Shown: positions 1 through 8,272, counted from the stretch's first letter. The stretch is 64,000 nucleotides of DNA from JAHJQZ01 sp963667595 (GCA_963667595.2 CAXXWD010000001.1:1364001-1428000), one strand, 5' to 3'. Numbers and translations: made by a program. Notes: generated from the sequence alone by a model not told the origin.

Positions 1-276
1 TATCCGCTTAAGGACGATCCCGGCGTCGCGCGCTTCAAGGCGGCGCTTCACGAAACCGGCATTCCGGACATCTGGTTTTCGGAGTTCAGGCTGCGCGCGC
101 CATCCGAACCGCCGCGCCTTTACGGATCGGGCATGATCGTCGTCAATCCGCCCTATGTGCTCAAATCCGAGCTCGATGCTATTTTCAAAAGCCTGTTGCC
201 TATCCTGACCCAGTCGACCATGGCAGGTTTTGAAACCGGCATCATCCGGCCCGAGCGGCCTGCGGATCTGTCATGA
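1..276 (+). CDS. rlmJ: 23S rRNA (adenine2030-N6)-methyltransferase RlmJ, C-terminal part
   Basis: This is the last 91 codons of a gene whose start lies before the window; it ends in TGA at 274-276. The visible tail contains GSGMIVVNPPY, which matches the conserved GSGMLVINPPW block of RlmJ near its C-terminus, preceded by the FSEFRLRAP segment typical of the family. RlmJ methylates A2030 of 23S rRNA using S-adenosylmethionine in the cytoplasm. The catalytic NPPY/DPPY-type motif and the SAM-binding region are not visible because they lie upstream. The next feature is a leftward sulfotransferase remnant that begins almost at the stop codon, so rlmJ ends a rightward transcription unit here. Confidence 0.85.
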   Translation, partial: YPLKDDPGVARFKAALHETGIPDIWFSEFRLRAPSEPPRLYGSGMIVVNPPYVLKSELDAIFKSLLPILTQSTMAGFETGIIRPERPADLS

Positions 277-289
277 GCATCGCCGCCGT

Positions 290-450
290 GTTGCTCAAGG
301 CCAGGGCGCGGCGCAGGGGATCGAGATCGGCGCCGAATTTTTCGGCCTTGCCGATGGATGATCTGTAGATCGGGCGGCGAACCTGCTCAACCGGCGTCGT
401 ATCGGAGCGTGGCATTCCGACGACGAAGATGGGGGTGGGATCGGAATCGC
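290..450 (-). pseudogene. Degenerate sulfotransferase remnant (internally deleted)
   Basis: Reading leftward, the frame contains PTPIFVVGMPRSDTTPVEQ, which is the PAPS-binding loop of the neighbouring sulfotransferase (TPIFVLGMPRSGTTLTEQ) with Gly changed to Asp. It is followed with no gap by VRRPIYRSSIGKAEKFGAD, the counterpart of the neighbour's extreme C-terminus VRQPIYNSSIGRYKRYGDA. The roughly 200 residues that normally separate these blocks are missing. The frame has no plausible start or upstream TPR region of its own. I infer a decayed third paralogue left by an internal deletion next to the intact gene at 564-2399. It is almost certainly non-functional, since both the P-loop glycine and the core of the fold are lost. 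Confidence 0.75.
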
Positions 451-563
451 CAACACCGGAGCTGATGGCAAGGGTACCTGCGGAACTGCGTCTTGATCCT
501 GCGCAGCTGTGTCCTGCCGGCCAGCGCAGAGTTGCGCCTTTCATCGGCCGAATGTGGCCTTCC

Positions 564-2399
564 TTAAGGTCTGATCTCGCCCTTTTCCTCGTCCCAGTCC
601 AGCGCGTCGAGGAGCGGCTGCACCGCATCTCCGTAGCGCTTGTAGCGCCCGATCGAGCTATTGTAGATCGGCTGCCTGACCTGAATCGTCGAGGCGGTGC
701 GCACGGACCGATTGCTGTTGAAGAAACTGAGGACGTTGTCGTCCCAGTCGAGCCCGCAGAAATCCAGCAGCCTGTGCATCTGGGCCTCCTGATCGGCAAC
801 CATGTCTTCGTACTGGTTGGTCAGTAAAAAGCCGGGCAACAGGGTCTGCCAGTGCTGCATCAGCTCCACATGCTTGCGGTAATAGGCGCCGAGATCGGTC
901 AGGTCATAGCCATAGCCTATCTCGGTGGTGGCAAACTGGATGTTGAAGATGGAAATGCAGTTGTCCGGGGCCGAGCGTTTGCAATAGATCACCTTGGCCT
1001 TGGGAAGGGCGAGCCGGATGGCCCCGACATGAAGGAAGTTCCCTGGCATCTTGTCGACGATGTATCTGGCATCCGGCGCCCGCCGCCTGAGTTGGGTGAT
1101 ATAGTCTTCGCCCAGGGCACGCCAGTCCTCCGGCGTCGCCCTGGCGACGAGATCGATGTTGTTCTTGGCATCCAGCCGCCCCCTCAGCGCACGGATGAGA
1201 ACACTGAGAATGAACAGTTCTCCGGCGCCATGAACGTCGTGATGGCTGGACAGGATCTGTTCGGTCAGCGTCGTGCCCGAGCGCGGCATGCCGAGCACGA
1301 ATATCGGCGTTTCGTCCATAAAGCCCGCATCCGCGAATCGGGAAATGACCTCGGGCGTGAAGGCCGATCGCGTGGCGTTGAAATTGGCGTCGGACGCCGC
1401 TTTCGAATAGCGCTTCCACTTGCGCGCCAGGGCATTGCCCTTGAGGGAATGCTCAAGGGATTTCGGATAGTCCTTGATGTCCTCATAGGCCTTGGCGAGG
1501 CCGAAATGGAGATTGGCCTCGCTTTTCGCTTCGATCTCCTGGCGCTCGAGCAGCTTTTCCATATGCGCCATCTGCTCGTCGTAATGGTCGTACTTGATCG
1601 AACGCGCCAGAACCGTGTGCAGGCCCGGCCAGTCCGGATAGGTCTTCATGAGGTTGCGCATCAGCGTTGCGGCGTCTTCGAAAAAACCGCGTTCGTTCAA
1701 GAAGTTCCCATAGAGCGTTTGAAGATTCAGATTATCCGGAAACCGTGCCGAGGCCTGCTCGAAAACGGCGTGGGCCTCGCTGATGCGATCGGCGGCAATG
1801 AGGGCTTCGGCGTAGCGGATGTAACCGAGTGGATTATGTGGCGCCAGCCGCCTGGCGGTCTCGGCCATGCGGATCGCTTCCTCGGCGCGTCCGTCCTCGA
1901 CCAGAATTTCCGACAGCAGGCGATAGGCATCTGCATAATCGCGTTTGTGAAAGACCGCCGCGCGTGCATGCGCCTCGGCATCTTCCAGCACGGATTGTTG
2001 CTTGTAGACATTGGCGAGGTTGAGATGAAACCCCGCCATGCCCTGTTTGAGGTTGATCGCCTTGACCAGCGCCGCCTCGGCTTCGGGGAAACGGTTGAGC
2101 TTGGTCAGGACCAGACCGTAATCGTTGAGCGTGAAGGCGTCGTCCGGGGTTTCGGCCAGCAGCGCCTGCAACTGGTCGGCCGCCGCTTCCGCTTTCCCTA
2201 GGCTGAACGCGACCATGGCCGCCAGATGGCGGGCCTGATGATTTTGCGGGGCGCGGGCCAGGACCTTTTTCACCAGGAGATCGGCGCCGGGAATATTGCC
2301 TCTGGTGAAACTGGCAAGCGCTTCGCCGAGAAGCTTTTCGGTCTTGTCGGCCGGCGCGCTGCGATAAGGGCGCTGAGACGGGTTGGAACGGGGAGCCAT
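564..2399 (-). CDS. TPR-repeat sulfotransferase family protein
   Basis: A 611-residue protein. The first half is a run of tetratricopeptide repeats (for example DAFTLNDYGLVLTKLNRFPE and AGFHLNLANVYKQQ). The second half is a sulfotransferase-3 domain beginning with the 5'-PAPS loop PIFVLGMPRSGTTLTEQ, followed by DKMPGNF and VIYCKRSAPDNCISIF, which resembles the 3'-phosphate-binding segment. It would transfer sulfate from PAPS to an unknown acceptor, probably a carbohydrate or protein brought in by the TPR part. It has no signal peptide, so it is predicted cytoplasmic. It starts 8 bases after the rlmN stop on the same strand, so the two are probably co-transcribed; its own ribosome-binding site is weak. 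A paralogue lies at 18266-20257. Confidence 0.85.
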   Translation of the reverse strand: MAPRSNPSQRPYRSAPADKTEKLLGEALASFTRGNIPGADLLVKKVLARAPQNHQARHLAAMVAFSLGKAEAAADQLQALLAETPDDAFTLNDYGLVLTKLNRFPEAEAALVKAINLKQGMAGFHLNLANVYKQQSVLEDAEAHARAAVFHKRDYADAYRLLSEILVEDGRAEEAIRMAETARRLAPHNPLGYIRYAEALIAADRISEAHAVFEQASARFPDNLNLQTLYGNFLNERGFFEDAATLMRNLMKTYPDWPGLHTVLARSIKYDHYDEQMAHMEKLLERQEIEAKSEANLHFGLAKAYEDIKDYPKSLEHSLKGNALARKWKRYSKAASDANFNATRSAFTPEVISRFADAGFMDETPIFVLGMPRSGTTLTEQILSSHHDVHGAGELFILSVLIRALRGRLDAKNNIDLVARATPEDWRALGEDYITQLRRRAPDARYIVDKMPGNFLHVGAIRLALPKAKVIYCKRSAPDNCISIFNIQFATTEIGYGYDLTDLGAYYRKHVELMQHWQTLLPGFLLTNQYEDMVADQEAQMHRLLDFCGLDWDDNVLSFFNSNRSVRTASTIQVRQPIYNSSIGRYKRYGDAVQPLLDALDWDEEKGEIRP

Positions 2400-2407
2400 G
2401 GCAGTTC

Positions 2408-3613
2408 TTAGTCTTGTTCTGTTGAAATCAGTGCGTCGCGCTGTTTTTTCGTCAGCCGTTCACTTTCCGACTTGAGCTGTCCGCAGGCCGCCGAAATATC
2501 GCGGCCGCGCGGCGTTCTGACCGGTGAGGCGTAGCCCGCCCGGTTGACGATGTCGGCAAAGGCCTCGATGCGTTCGGACGTGGCGCATTCATAGGGGGAG
2601 CCCGGCCAGGGATTGAACGGGATGAGGTTGATCTTGGCCGGAATGCCGGAAAGGAGGCGCACCAGCTCGCGGGCGTCGGCATCGGTGTCGTTGACGCCCT
2701 TGAGCATGACATATTCGAAGGTGATGCGGCGGGCGTTGTTGAGACCGGGGTAGGTGCGGCAGGCGGCGAGCAGTTCCGAAAGCGGCCATTTCCTGTTGAT
2801 CGGCACCAGTTCGTTTCTGAGATCGTCCCGGACCGCATGCAGCGAAATGGCGAGCGACACGCCGATCTCGCGCCCGGCCGGCTCGATATAGGGCACGACA
2901 CCCGAGGTGGACAGAGTAATGCGGCGCTTGGAAAGCGAGATGCCGTCGTCCGCCTGCGCGATCAGCAGGGCCTTTTTGACGTTCTCGTAATTGTAGAGCG
3001 GCTCGCCCATGCCCATCATGACGACATTGGTGATGGCGCGATTTTCACCGTCAGGGACGAGGCCGTCCACTGGCCTGACGCCGCCGGGAAAATCACCGAG
3101 ACGGTCGCGGGCGCCGAGAATCTGGGAAAGAATCTCACCGGTGGTGAGATTGCGGACCAGGCGCTGGGTGCCGGTGTGACAGAACGAACAGTTGAGGGTG
3201 CACCCGACTTGCGAAGAGACGCAGAGCGTGCCGCGGTCCTGTTCGGGAATGTAGACGGTCTCGATCTCGACCGGCGGCGCGGCGGGCAGGGCCGGATCGC
3301 GGAAACGGAAAAGCCATTTGCGCGTGCCGTCGGCCGAAACCTGCTCGGCAGCGATCTCCGGACGTGTAACGGAAAACCCGTGCGCCAGGGCCGTGCGCAT
3401 CGGCTTGGCGATATTGGTCATCGCGTCGAAATCGGTCGCGCCGTTGACGTAGATCCAGTTCCACAATTGCCGGGCGCGCATGCGCGCTTCTTTTTCGCCA
3501 AGACCGAAATCGATGAGGGCCGACGTAATCTCGGACGGATCCAGCCCGACGAGATCGCGCCGTGTGGGGGCAACCGGGGCGGCTGGTTTATCAAGATCGA
3601 GGGTGATGGTCAT
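2408..3613 (-). CDS. rlmN: Dual-specificity 23S rRNA/tRNA adenine-C2 methyltransferase RlmN
   Basis: A radical-SAM methyltransferase of 401 residues that makes m2A at A2503 of 23S rRNA and A37 of some tRNAs. The iron-sulfur motif CTLNCSFC (CxxxCxxC) is at about residues 138-145, and the family signatures MGMGEPLYN and SLHAVRDDLR follow. The C-terminal SAACGQL carries the second catalytic cysteine typical of RlmN. I chose the ATG at 3613, which has GAAAGG nine bases upstream; an in-frame TTG 33 bases earlier lacks support. It is first in a leftward pair with the TPR-sulfotransferase. A weak terminator lies upstream at 3783-3797, which separates it from the IalB genes. Confidence 0.95.
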   Translation of the reverse strand: MTITLDLDKPAAPVAPTRRDLVGLDPSEITSALIDFGLGEKEARMRARQLWNWIYVNGATDFDAMTNIAKPMRTALAHGFSVTRPEIAAEQVSADGTRKWLFRFRDPALPAAPPVEIETVYIPEQDRGTLCVSSQVGCTLNCSFCHTGTQRLVRNLTTGEILSQILGARDRLGDFPGGVRPVDGLVPDGENRAITNVVMMGMGEPLYNYENVKKALLIAQADDGISLSKRRITLSTSGVVPYIEPAGREIGVSLAISLHAVRDDLRNELVPINRKWPLSELLAACRTYPGLNNARRITFEYVMLKGVNDTDADARELVRLLSGIPAKINLIPFNPWPGSPYECATSERIEAFADIVNRAGYASPVRTPRGRDISAACGQLKSESERLTKKQRDALISTEQD

Positions 3614-3782
3614 AGACGCCGACCTTTCGACAGGACTTACGGGCAATCAGGAACCGGATCGGCGGCAGGCCGATCCGAGGAAAGAAACGATGGTGGGTCT
3701 AGACGCAAAACAAGCCGGTGGTCCACGGGTTTTTTGCCAAAAGGGCGTTCGGCCCTGTGGAGCCATGTCGGTCATCAACCCG

Positions 3783-3797
3783 AAAACCGAAGGTTTT
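3783..3797 (-). terminator. Small A/U-rich hairpin after the IalB genes
   Basis: AAAACC and GGTTTT form a six-base stem around a three-base loop, 19 bases beyond the stop of the downstream IalB gene. The leftward transcript ends with a short U run within the stem. It is a weak rho-independent terminator at best and would work in either direction. Confidence 0.4.
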
Positions 3798-3815
3798 TTA
3801 AGCGAAACGCCGGGT

Positions 3816-4331
3816 TCAGTCGCACGCAGCATCGATGGCGCGCGAAGCGGCGGTGATGCCGCTTAACGAAAACGTCTCGCGAATCTTGAGGCCGCGCTCG
3901 TTCGTCCCCTCGATGACAAGAGAGGAGCCGGCCCGCATCAGTCCGGCAACGGCTTCGCTGCGGCTGGTATCGGTCAGCCAGGCGGCATCCGCGCTGGTGA
4001 ACAGATCCAGGGTTTCGCCGCCCAGGTTCAGTTCCGCCGACGAATCCGGTTCGAACGTATACCCGGCAACGAGGCTGAATTCGTTGCGGAGGCCTTCGCC
4101 GGGACGGTGCGTCAGATAGAGATAGGCCTGGGTGTAGCCTTCCGGTTCCGGATCGACGGACGTGGGCTTGGAAAGCACGAAGCAGATCTTGCCGGCCGAA
4201 TCGGAGGTAGCGTAGGCGGACCAGTCGCGGAAATCCCCGAGAACGCGCACCGACTGAGCCGCCGCGCCGGTGACGGCAACGGCCAGAAATCCGGTGGTCA
4301 ACGCCAGACGGACGGTCCACAAAGCGTTCAT
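3816..4331 (-). CDS. Invasion-associated locus B (IalB) family protein
   Basis: A 171-residue exported protein. The first 24 residues form a signal peptide (positively charged start, hydrophobic LALTTGFLAVAVTGAAA, cleavage after AAA-Q). The mature part begins VRVLGDFRDWSAY and contains GKICFVLSKP, the IalB-family block in which WxxY/W and KICF/Y are hallmarks. It ends FSLSGITAASRAIDAAC, as in its neighbour. IalB was named in Bartonella, where it affects erythrocyte entry, but the family is widespread in free-living alphaproteobacteria, usually in several copies and with unknown periplasmic or outer-membrane roles. I prefer the ATG at 4331 because GAAGGG lies seven bases upstream; an ATG at 4346 is possible. 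It follows its paralogue by 74 bases. Confidence 0.85.
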   Translation of the reverse strand: MNALWTVRLALTTGFLAVAVTGAAAQSVRVLGDFRDWSAYATSDSAGKICFVLSKPTSVDPEPEGYTQAYLYLTHRPGEGLRNEFSLVAGYTFEPDSSAELNLGGETLDLFTSADAAWLTDTSRSEAVAGLMRAGSSLVIEGTNERGLKIRETFSLSGITAASRAIDAACD

Positions 4332-4405
4332 GCAAAAGCCCTTCATTACGGCTCTGCTTGCCACGCCGGAGGGCAAAGATCAATGCCGGGCATGACGCGC
4401 TGGCG

Positions 4406-4969
4406 TCAGTTGCCGGGGCAGGCCTTGGAAACGGCGGCCATGGCTGCGGTGACGCCGGAAAGCGAGAAGGTGTAGGTGGTGTTGTTCCCACGTGCCGAGG
4501 TCGACTTGACGATAAGCTGGCGCCCCTTCTTCATCTCTTCGACGAAGCCGGGTTCGTCGGCGACCGCATAAAGCCACATGCTCCTGTCGGCGGCGCGCAT
4601 CGAATAGGTCTTGCCATCGATCGCGGCGCTGAGATCGCCGTCGAGCTTGACCGAATAACCCATCTGCGCCTGTACCTCGCCGCGCATCGGCTTGTAGCCG
4701 GTGATCGTCTTGCCGTCGGCGGAAAAGACCGGCGCCTTCTCGCGATTGATCACGAAGAAGTAGATGTCGCCATGATCGAGGGTCGCGGGCTGCTTGTCCT
4801 GGGGATTGGACGAAATATAGCAGATCTTGCCGTTGTCGTCGGCGCTCGTCCAGGCGGACCAGTCCTTGAACACACCAAGACGCGTCGCTTCGGCCGCACT
4901 CGCTACATCAAGGCTGGCGATCAGGGCGGCAAGCGCCAAACCAATTCGGCCAATCCTCATCAAAGCCAT
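4406..4969 (-). CDS. Invasion-associated locus B (IalB) family protein
   Basis: A 187-residue paralogue of the preceding gene product. It has a signal peptide ending near VASA-AEA, then LGVFKDWSAW and GKICYISSNPQD, and the same C-terminal pattern TFSLSGVTAAMAAVSKAC. The start at 4969 is set by an excellent AGGAGA seven bases upstream; longer in-frame reading upstream has no such site. It is upstream in a likely two-gene leftward unit. A 16-base perfect palindrome lies 133 bases before its start (5102-5117) and may be its operator. Function beyond the family is not known. Confidence 0.87.
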   Translation of the reverse strand: MALMRIGRIGLALAALIASLDVASAAEATRLGVFKDWSAWTSADDNGKICYISSNPQDKQPATLDHGDIYFFVINREKAPVFSADGKTITGYKPMRGEVQAQMGYSVKLDGDLSAAIDGKTYSMRAADRSMWLYAVADEPGFVEEMKKGRQLIVKSTSARGNNTTYTFSLSGVTAAMAAVSKACPGN

Positions 4970-5101
4970 CGTGTTGTCTCCTGGTAAGCGAACCGTACTC
5001 ATGTCGCGGGGCCGAATGCCGAAGCGGCACAGGGACTTTGCACAAACAAGGTTACCAAGCGGCAAAGAGCCAACTGTGCGTGCCGGACATTCGCGACATG
5101 A

Positions 5102-5117
5102 ACGTCAAATTTGACGT
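5102..5117. promoter_or_regulatory. Perfect 16-bp palindrome upstream of the IalB pair
   Basis: ACGTCAAATTTGACGT is a perfect palindrome. It overlaps a second, imperfect copy of the same theme immediately to its right (TTGACGTCAATTTGGCGTCA, 5111-5130). It sits in the 215-base gap between thpR and the IalB genes, both leftward. The tandem arrangement looks like a transcription-factor operator for the IalB unit; the factor cannot be named from sequence. Confidence 0.5.
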
Positions 5118-5184
5118 CAATTTGGCGTCATCTCTCAACACCCGGTTTGCCAGAAAGACGGTTAATCGGGCGTGAACATATCGT

Positions 5185-5724
5185 TCAGGCCGCCAGGTCA
5201 TAGCTCTGTTCGACGAGATAGGGTCCGCCACCGACGGATTCCCGCGAGGAAAACAGGACGAAACGTCCGACCGTGAAGCTGAGCGGCTCGAAGCGCATCG
5301 TTTCTTCGAGATAACGGGCGAGGTCGTTGGGCGTCGTCGTCTTTAGGCGCGCAAGGGTGACATGCGGCGAGAACTTGCGGCTGTCGGGCGAAAGGCCGAT
5401 CTGCTGCAGGGCCCGTTCCTGGGCGGCCTGCAGACGGCCGAGCGGGTCGCTGAGTTCGGCGCCGGCATAAAGGGCGCGTGGCTTGTTACCACCGAACGCG
5501 CCGAGGTGATCGAGACGCAGAACAAAACTCTCGAAACCGGTGAAACGATCGAGCGTGTCCACGATATCGTTGGCGGTGCGGTTGTCGACCTCGCCGACAT
5601 ATCTCAAGGTGATGTGATAATTATCCTTGTCGATCCAGCGGGCGCCGGGCAGACCGCCTTTCTTGAGTGACAGGGTGAAGGCAACGTCGTGGGGAATCTC
5701 GAGACCGGTGAACAAACGTGGCAT
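5185..5724 (-). CDS. thpR: RNA 2',3'-cyclic phosphodiesterase ThpR (LigT family)
   Basis: A 179-residue two-histidine (2H) phosphoesterase. The two catalytic motifs are HITLRYVG in the N-terminal half and HVTLARLK in the C-terminal half. The start MPRLFTGLEIP is typical of the family (RLF.. followed by a hydrophobic strand). The family hydrolyses 2',3'-cyclic ends of RNA, and was first assayed as a 2'-5' RNA ligase. I chose ATG 5724, which has GGAAGGAG eight bases upstream, rather than an in-frame ATG 63 bases earlier. It stands alone; the gene on the other side is divergent. Confidence 0.9.
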   Translation of the reverse strand: MPRLFTGLEIPHDVAFTLSLKKGGLPGARWIDKDNYHITLRYVGEVDNRTANDIVDTLDRFTGFESFVLRLDHLGAFGGNKPRALYAGAELSDPLGRLQAAQERALQQIGLSPDSRKFSPHVTLARLKTTTPNDLARYLEETMRFEPLSFTVGRFVLFSSRESVGGGPYLVEQSYDLAA

Positions 5725-5914
5725 GGGCTCAACTCCTTCCCACCTCGACGCGACCGGCCACAACGCTGGCCGAATCACTTGTAGCATGATTTGACGGCGC
5801 GGCGATCACGTCTGGTTTATCCTGATCGGCCTTGTATTTGCCGCAAGCCGTGGCCATATTATCCGCGAATTCCGGGGTCTGATGGCCCCCACAAAGTTTT
5901 GGAAGGGATCAGCA

Positions 5915-6640
5915 ATGGCTCAATACGAACGTGACACCTTGAGGACCGGGGCCCGCTCGACGGTCGCGATCGACGAGGGTCTGCGCAGCTATATGCTCAG
6001 GGTCTACAACTACATGGCCGGCGGTCTCGTCATTACGGGCCTCGTCGCCTGGTTCACCAGCCAGTGGGCCATGTCCAGCCAGGCCAATGCCGAGCTGCTT
6101 TATGCCAGCCCGCTCGCCTGGGTGATCATGCTCAGCCCTCTGGCCTTCGTCATGGTTTTAAGCTTCGGCGTCAACAAACTGAGCATCGGCGCCGCCCAAG
6201 GACTGTTCTGGGCCTTCGCCGCCGTGATGGGCCTGTCCTTGAGCTCGATCTTTCTGGTCTATACCGGAGCTTCCATCGCGCGGGTGTTCTTCATTTCCGC
6301 CGCGACCTTCGGCGCCATGAGCCTTTACGGCTACACCACCAAACGCGATCTGACCGGCATGGGCACGTTCCTCATGATGGGCCTGATCGGTCTGGTCATC
6401 GCCTCGCTTGTCAACCTGTTCCTGCGCTCGAGCGGACTCGATTTCGCCATCTCTGCGATCGGCGTTCTGGTCTTTGTCGGCCTGACCGCCTGGGACACCC
6501 AGAAGATCAAGGAATCCTATTCGGAAGGCTTCGGTTACGAAGTCCTGGCCAAGGGCGCCATTATGGGCGCGCTGAGCCTTTACCTCGATTTCATCAACCT
6601 GTTCCTGATGCTGTTGAGGCTGTTCGGCGATCGTCGCTGA
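5915..6640 (+). CDS. BAX inhibitor-1 / YccA family membrane protein
   Basis: A 241-residue protein with about seven hydrophobic helices. The N-terminal MAQYERDTLRTGARSTVAIDEGLRSYMLRVYNYM leads into the first membrane segment, a start characteristic of alphaproteobacterial BI-1 proteins. The family signature GLTAWDTQKIKE and the C-terminal LYLDFINLFLMLLRLFG segment are both present. The family includes calcium-leak channels and FtsH-interacting proteins (YccA), but the role here is inferred only from family. The ATG at 5915 has GGAAGGG seven bases upstream. It is monocistronic and followed by a strong terminator at 6667-6694. Confidence 0.9.
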   Translation: MAQYERDTLRTGARSTVAIDEGLRSYMLRVYNYMAGGLVITGLVAWFTSQWAMSSQANAELLYASPLAWVIMLSPLAFVMVLSFGVNKLSIGAAQGLFWAFAAVMGLSLSSIFLVYTGASIARVFFISAATFGAMSLYGYTTKRDLTGMGTFLMMGLIGLVIASLVNLFLRSSGLDFAISAIGVLVFVGLTAWDTQKIKESYSEGFGYEVLAKGAIMGALSLYLDFINLFLMLLRLFGDRR

Positions 6641-6666
6641 TAAAGAACCGGAACGGATATGCTACG

Positions 6667-6694
6667 GGGCCGCGCATCGTCGCGGCCCTTTTTT
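6667..6694 (+). terminator. Rho-independent terminator after the BI-1 gene
   Basis: GGGCCGCG and CGCGGCCC form a perfect eight-base stem around CATCGT and are followed directly by six T residues. This is a textbook intrinsic terminator, 26 bases after the BI-1 stop codon. Confidence 0.9.
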
Positions 6695-6786
6695 GTATTT
6701 CAAAAAAGAATTGAAAAACAGATCGCGGCGTTCCGGAACAAAACGATCCGAAAACCGACAAGACAACACAGGCCGGGCCTAGCGAC

Positions 6787-7200
6787 CTATTTGACCAGCG
6801 ACAGCTCGGCGTCGAAGACGCGCAGGACCTGCTCGAGTTCGTGACCGCGGCGCAGGACCCGGCCCTCGGCATTGGTGAGCGTGAACTGACCCTGACGGGT
6901 TCGCAACCTGGGGTTCTTTTCGACGACATAGTGCGGTCGCTCTGACGAGCGCCGGAAGATCGAGAAATAAGCACAGTCCCCAAGCATATCGAGAGCGTAA
7001 TCGCGCCATTCGCCGGCAGCGACCTTGCGCCCGTAGACACCGAGCAGCAACATCATCTCACGACGATTGAATGTAACGATTTCGGGGATTTTCCGCGCCG
7101 CGCCGGATGATCCGGCGGGCGAGAAGGGAAAGGGAATGATTTCGGCCGACCGGGGAACACTCTCGGTCGACCACCGTGCTATCTCGGGATTATCTGCCAT
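6787..7200 (-). CDS. DUF2794 domain-containing protein
   Basis: A 137-residue soluble protein. Its core, FNRREMMLLLGVYGRKVAAG followed by EWRDYALDML and FSIFRRSSERPHYVVEKNP, closely matches the conserved pattern of the alphaproteobacterial DUF2794 family, including the tail VLRVFDAELSLV. No function is established for the family. The start at 7200 is supported by GGGAGG seven bases upstream. It appears monocistronic and leftward. Its upstream region contains a pair of identical palindromes (7373-7382 and 7405-7414) that could be regulatory sites. Confidence 0.85.
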   Translation of the reverse strand: MADNPEIARWSTESVPRSAEIIPFPFSPAGSSGAARKIPEIVTFNRREMMLLLGVYGRKVAAGEWRDYALDMLGDCAYFSIFRRSSERPHYVVEKNPRLRTRQGQFTLTNAEGRVLRRGHELEQVLRVFDAELSLVK

Positions 7201-7372
7201 AACGCATCCTCCCTTGTCATTGCTTTGTCATGAAAGCGTCAAAGGCGGGGACTGGCAAGATGAAAAACCGCGGCGTACTGTCCGCGGGCGCTAAAAACCT
7301 CGTTTTAGACACATTCTCATCGCGCTTCGGCCAAATTGCCCTTTCATATATAGCGTGTTGCCTCCAGTGACG

Positions 7373-7414
7373 GCTCCGGAGCGCGATCAGCCCCCAATTC
7401 TGTCGCTCCGGAGC
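7373..7414. promoter_or_regulatory. Twin identical palindromes GCTCCGGAGC, 32 bp apart
   Basis: In the 346-base gap 7201-7546 the ten-base palindrome GCTCCGGAGC occurs at 7373-7382 and again at 7405-7414. The spacing of 32 bases is about three helical turns, so both sites would face the same side of the DNA. Together with flanking bases they also form a perfect 12-base inverted repeat (7372-7383 and 7404-7415) with a 20-base loop. Either a two-site operator upstream of the DUF2794 gene or a stable RNA hairpin is possible. A T run follows only 20 bases later, so it is not a normal terminator. I see no gene in the rest of this gap. Confidence 0.45.
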
Positions 7415-7546
7415 CGGACCCTCCAAATCAATCGTTTTTTGAAGTGCTCGTCCCCGACCGGGGCGGGCGCTTTCGTTTTGCGTCGTATCGGCAGGAGTGG
7501 GGTCGTGTGAATGACGTTCACAAAAGGCAACGCCAAAAAGACGCGT

Positions 7547-8272
7547 TCAGCGCAAAAAGGATGTGCCGCCGATGATGCGGCCGGGGTGGCCGTTGCAGTC
7601 TTCCTGAATGAGGATGGCGGCGCCATCGCTATTGGTGCCAAGCAGGTCTGCAACCGGCAGTCTGACGCTGACGCCGTCGCGCGGGTCCCACAGGCCGATC
7701 AGCTGTCGCGCCGTGACGATGTGGGAATAGTTGAGCACCCGGTCCTTGTTCTCGCCGCGCTTAATAGCGACGCTGGCGGCAGTCTTGAACGTGACCAGCC
7801 AGAGCCGTGACGTCGGAAAATCGGCATTGCCGGCGGCTGAAACGGCGATCAGACCGTCCTTTTCGTCAAGATCGAGTGTAATGGACAGGCTTGACTTGGC
7901 CAGCGCCTCTACGATGTCGCTGCGGCGCGAGCCGACCACATCGGTTTCGCCGTTGATTATCAGCTGTGGCGTATAGACCCGCGCCTTGTTCTGCGCCGTG
8001 GCATAGGCGTGCTGATAATCGGAAAAGCTGTTGGATCCGAAGGTGTCGCGCCAGCCGATATAGTCCCAGTAATCGACATGATAGGCGAGCGCGATGACGT
8101 CCTTGCGCGCGCCGATCTCGGTCAACAGGGCGTCGGCCGGCGGACAGGACGCACACCCCTGCGAGGTGAAGAGCTCGAGCACGGCCGACGGTGTGGTGCG
8201 CAATTCGCTTCCGAACGCCGGGGCGGCGAGAAAAGGCACGGCCAGGGCAAAAAAAAGGGAGCGCAGTTTCAT
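7547..8272 (-). CDS. DUF1223 family secreted thioredoxin-fold protein
   Basis: A 241-residue protein with a signal peptide (MKLRSLFFALAVPFLAAPAFG). The mature part starts with the family signature VLELFTSQGCASCPPAD, a CxxC-containing thioredoxin-like active-site segment, followed by YHVDYWDYIGWRD and YTPQLIINGETDVVG. These are hallmarks of DUF1223, a thioredoxin-fold family common in alphaproteobacteria with no proven function. The CASC motif suggests a redox or metal-binding role in the periplasm. The ATG at 8272 has AAAAGGGA closely upstream. It lies downstream of acnA on the same strand but with a 191-base gap, so is probably transcribed separately. Confidence 0.85.
   Translation of the reverse strand: MKLRSLFFALAVPFLAAPAFGSELRTTPSAVLELFTSQGCASCPPADALLTEIGARKDVIALAYHVDYWDYIGWRDTFGSNSFSDYQHAYATAQNKARVYTPQLIINGETDVVGSRRSDIVEALAKSSLSITLDLDEKDGLIAVSAAGNADFPTSRLWLVTFKTAASVAIKRGENKDRVLNYSHIVTARQLIGLWDPRDGVSVRLPVADLLGTNSDGAAILIQEDCNGHPGRIIGGTSFLR

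Noticed and set aside
852..2201. A long open frame antisense to the TPR-sulfotransferase gene
   Set aside because: It mirrors codon structure of the real gene and has no recognisable motif or ribosome-binding site.
7441..7480. GC-rich hairpin with T-rich tail as terminator of a small RNA
   Set aside because: On checking base pairs only four G-C pairs form around GACC; the outer arms mismatch, so it does not support an RNA gene.
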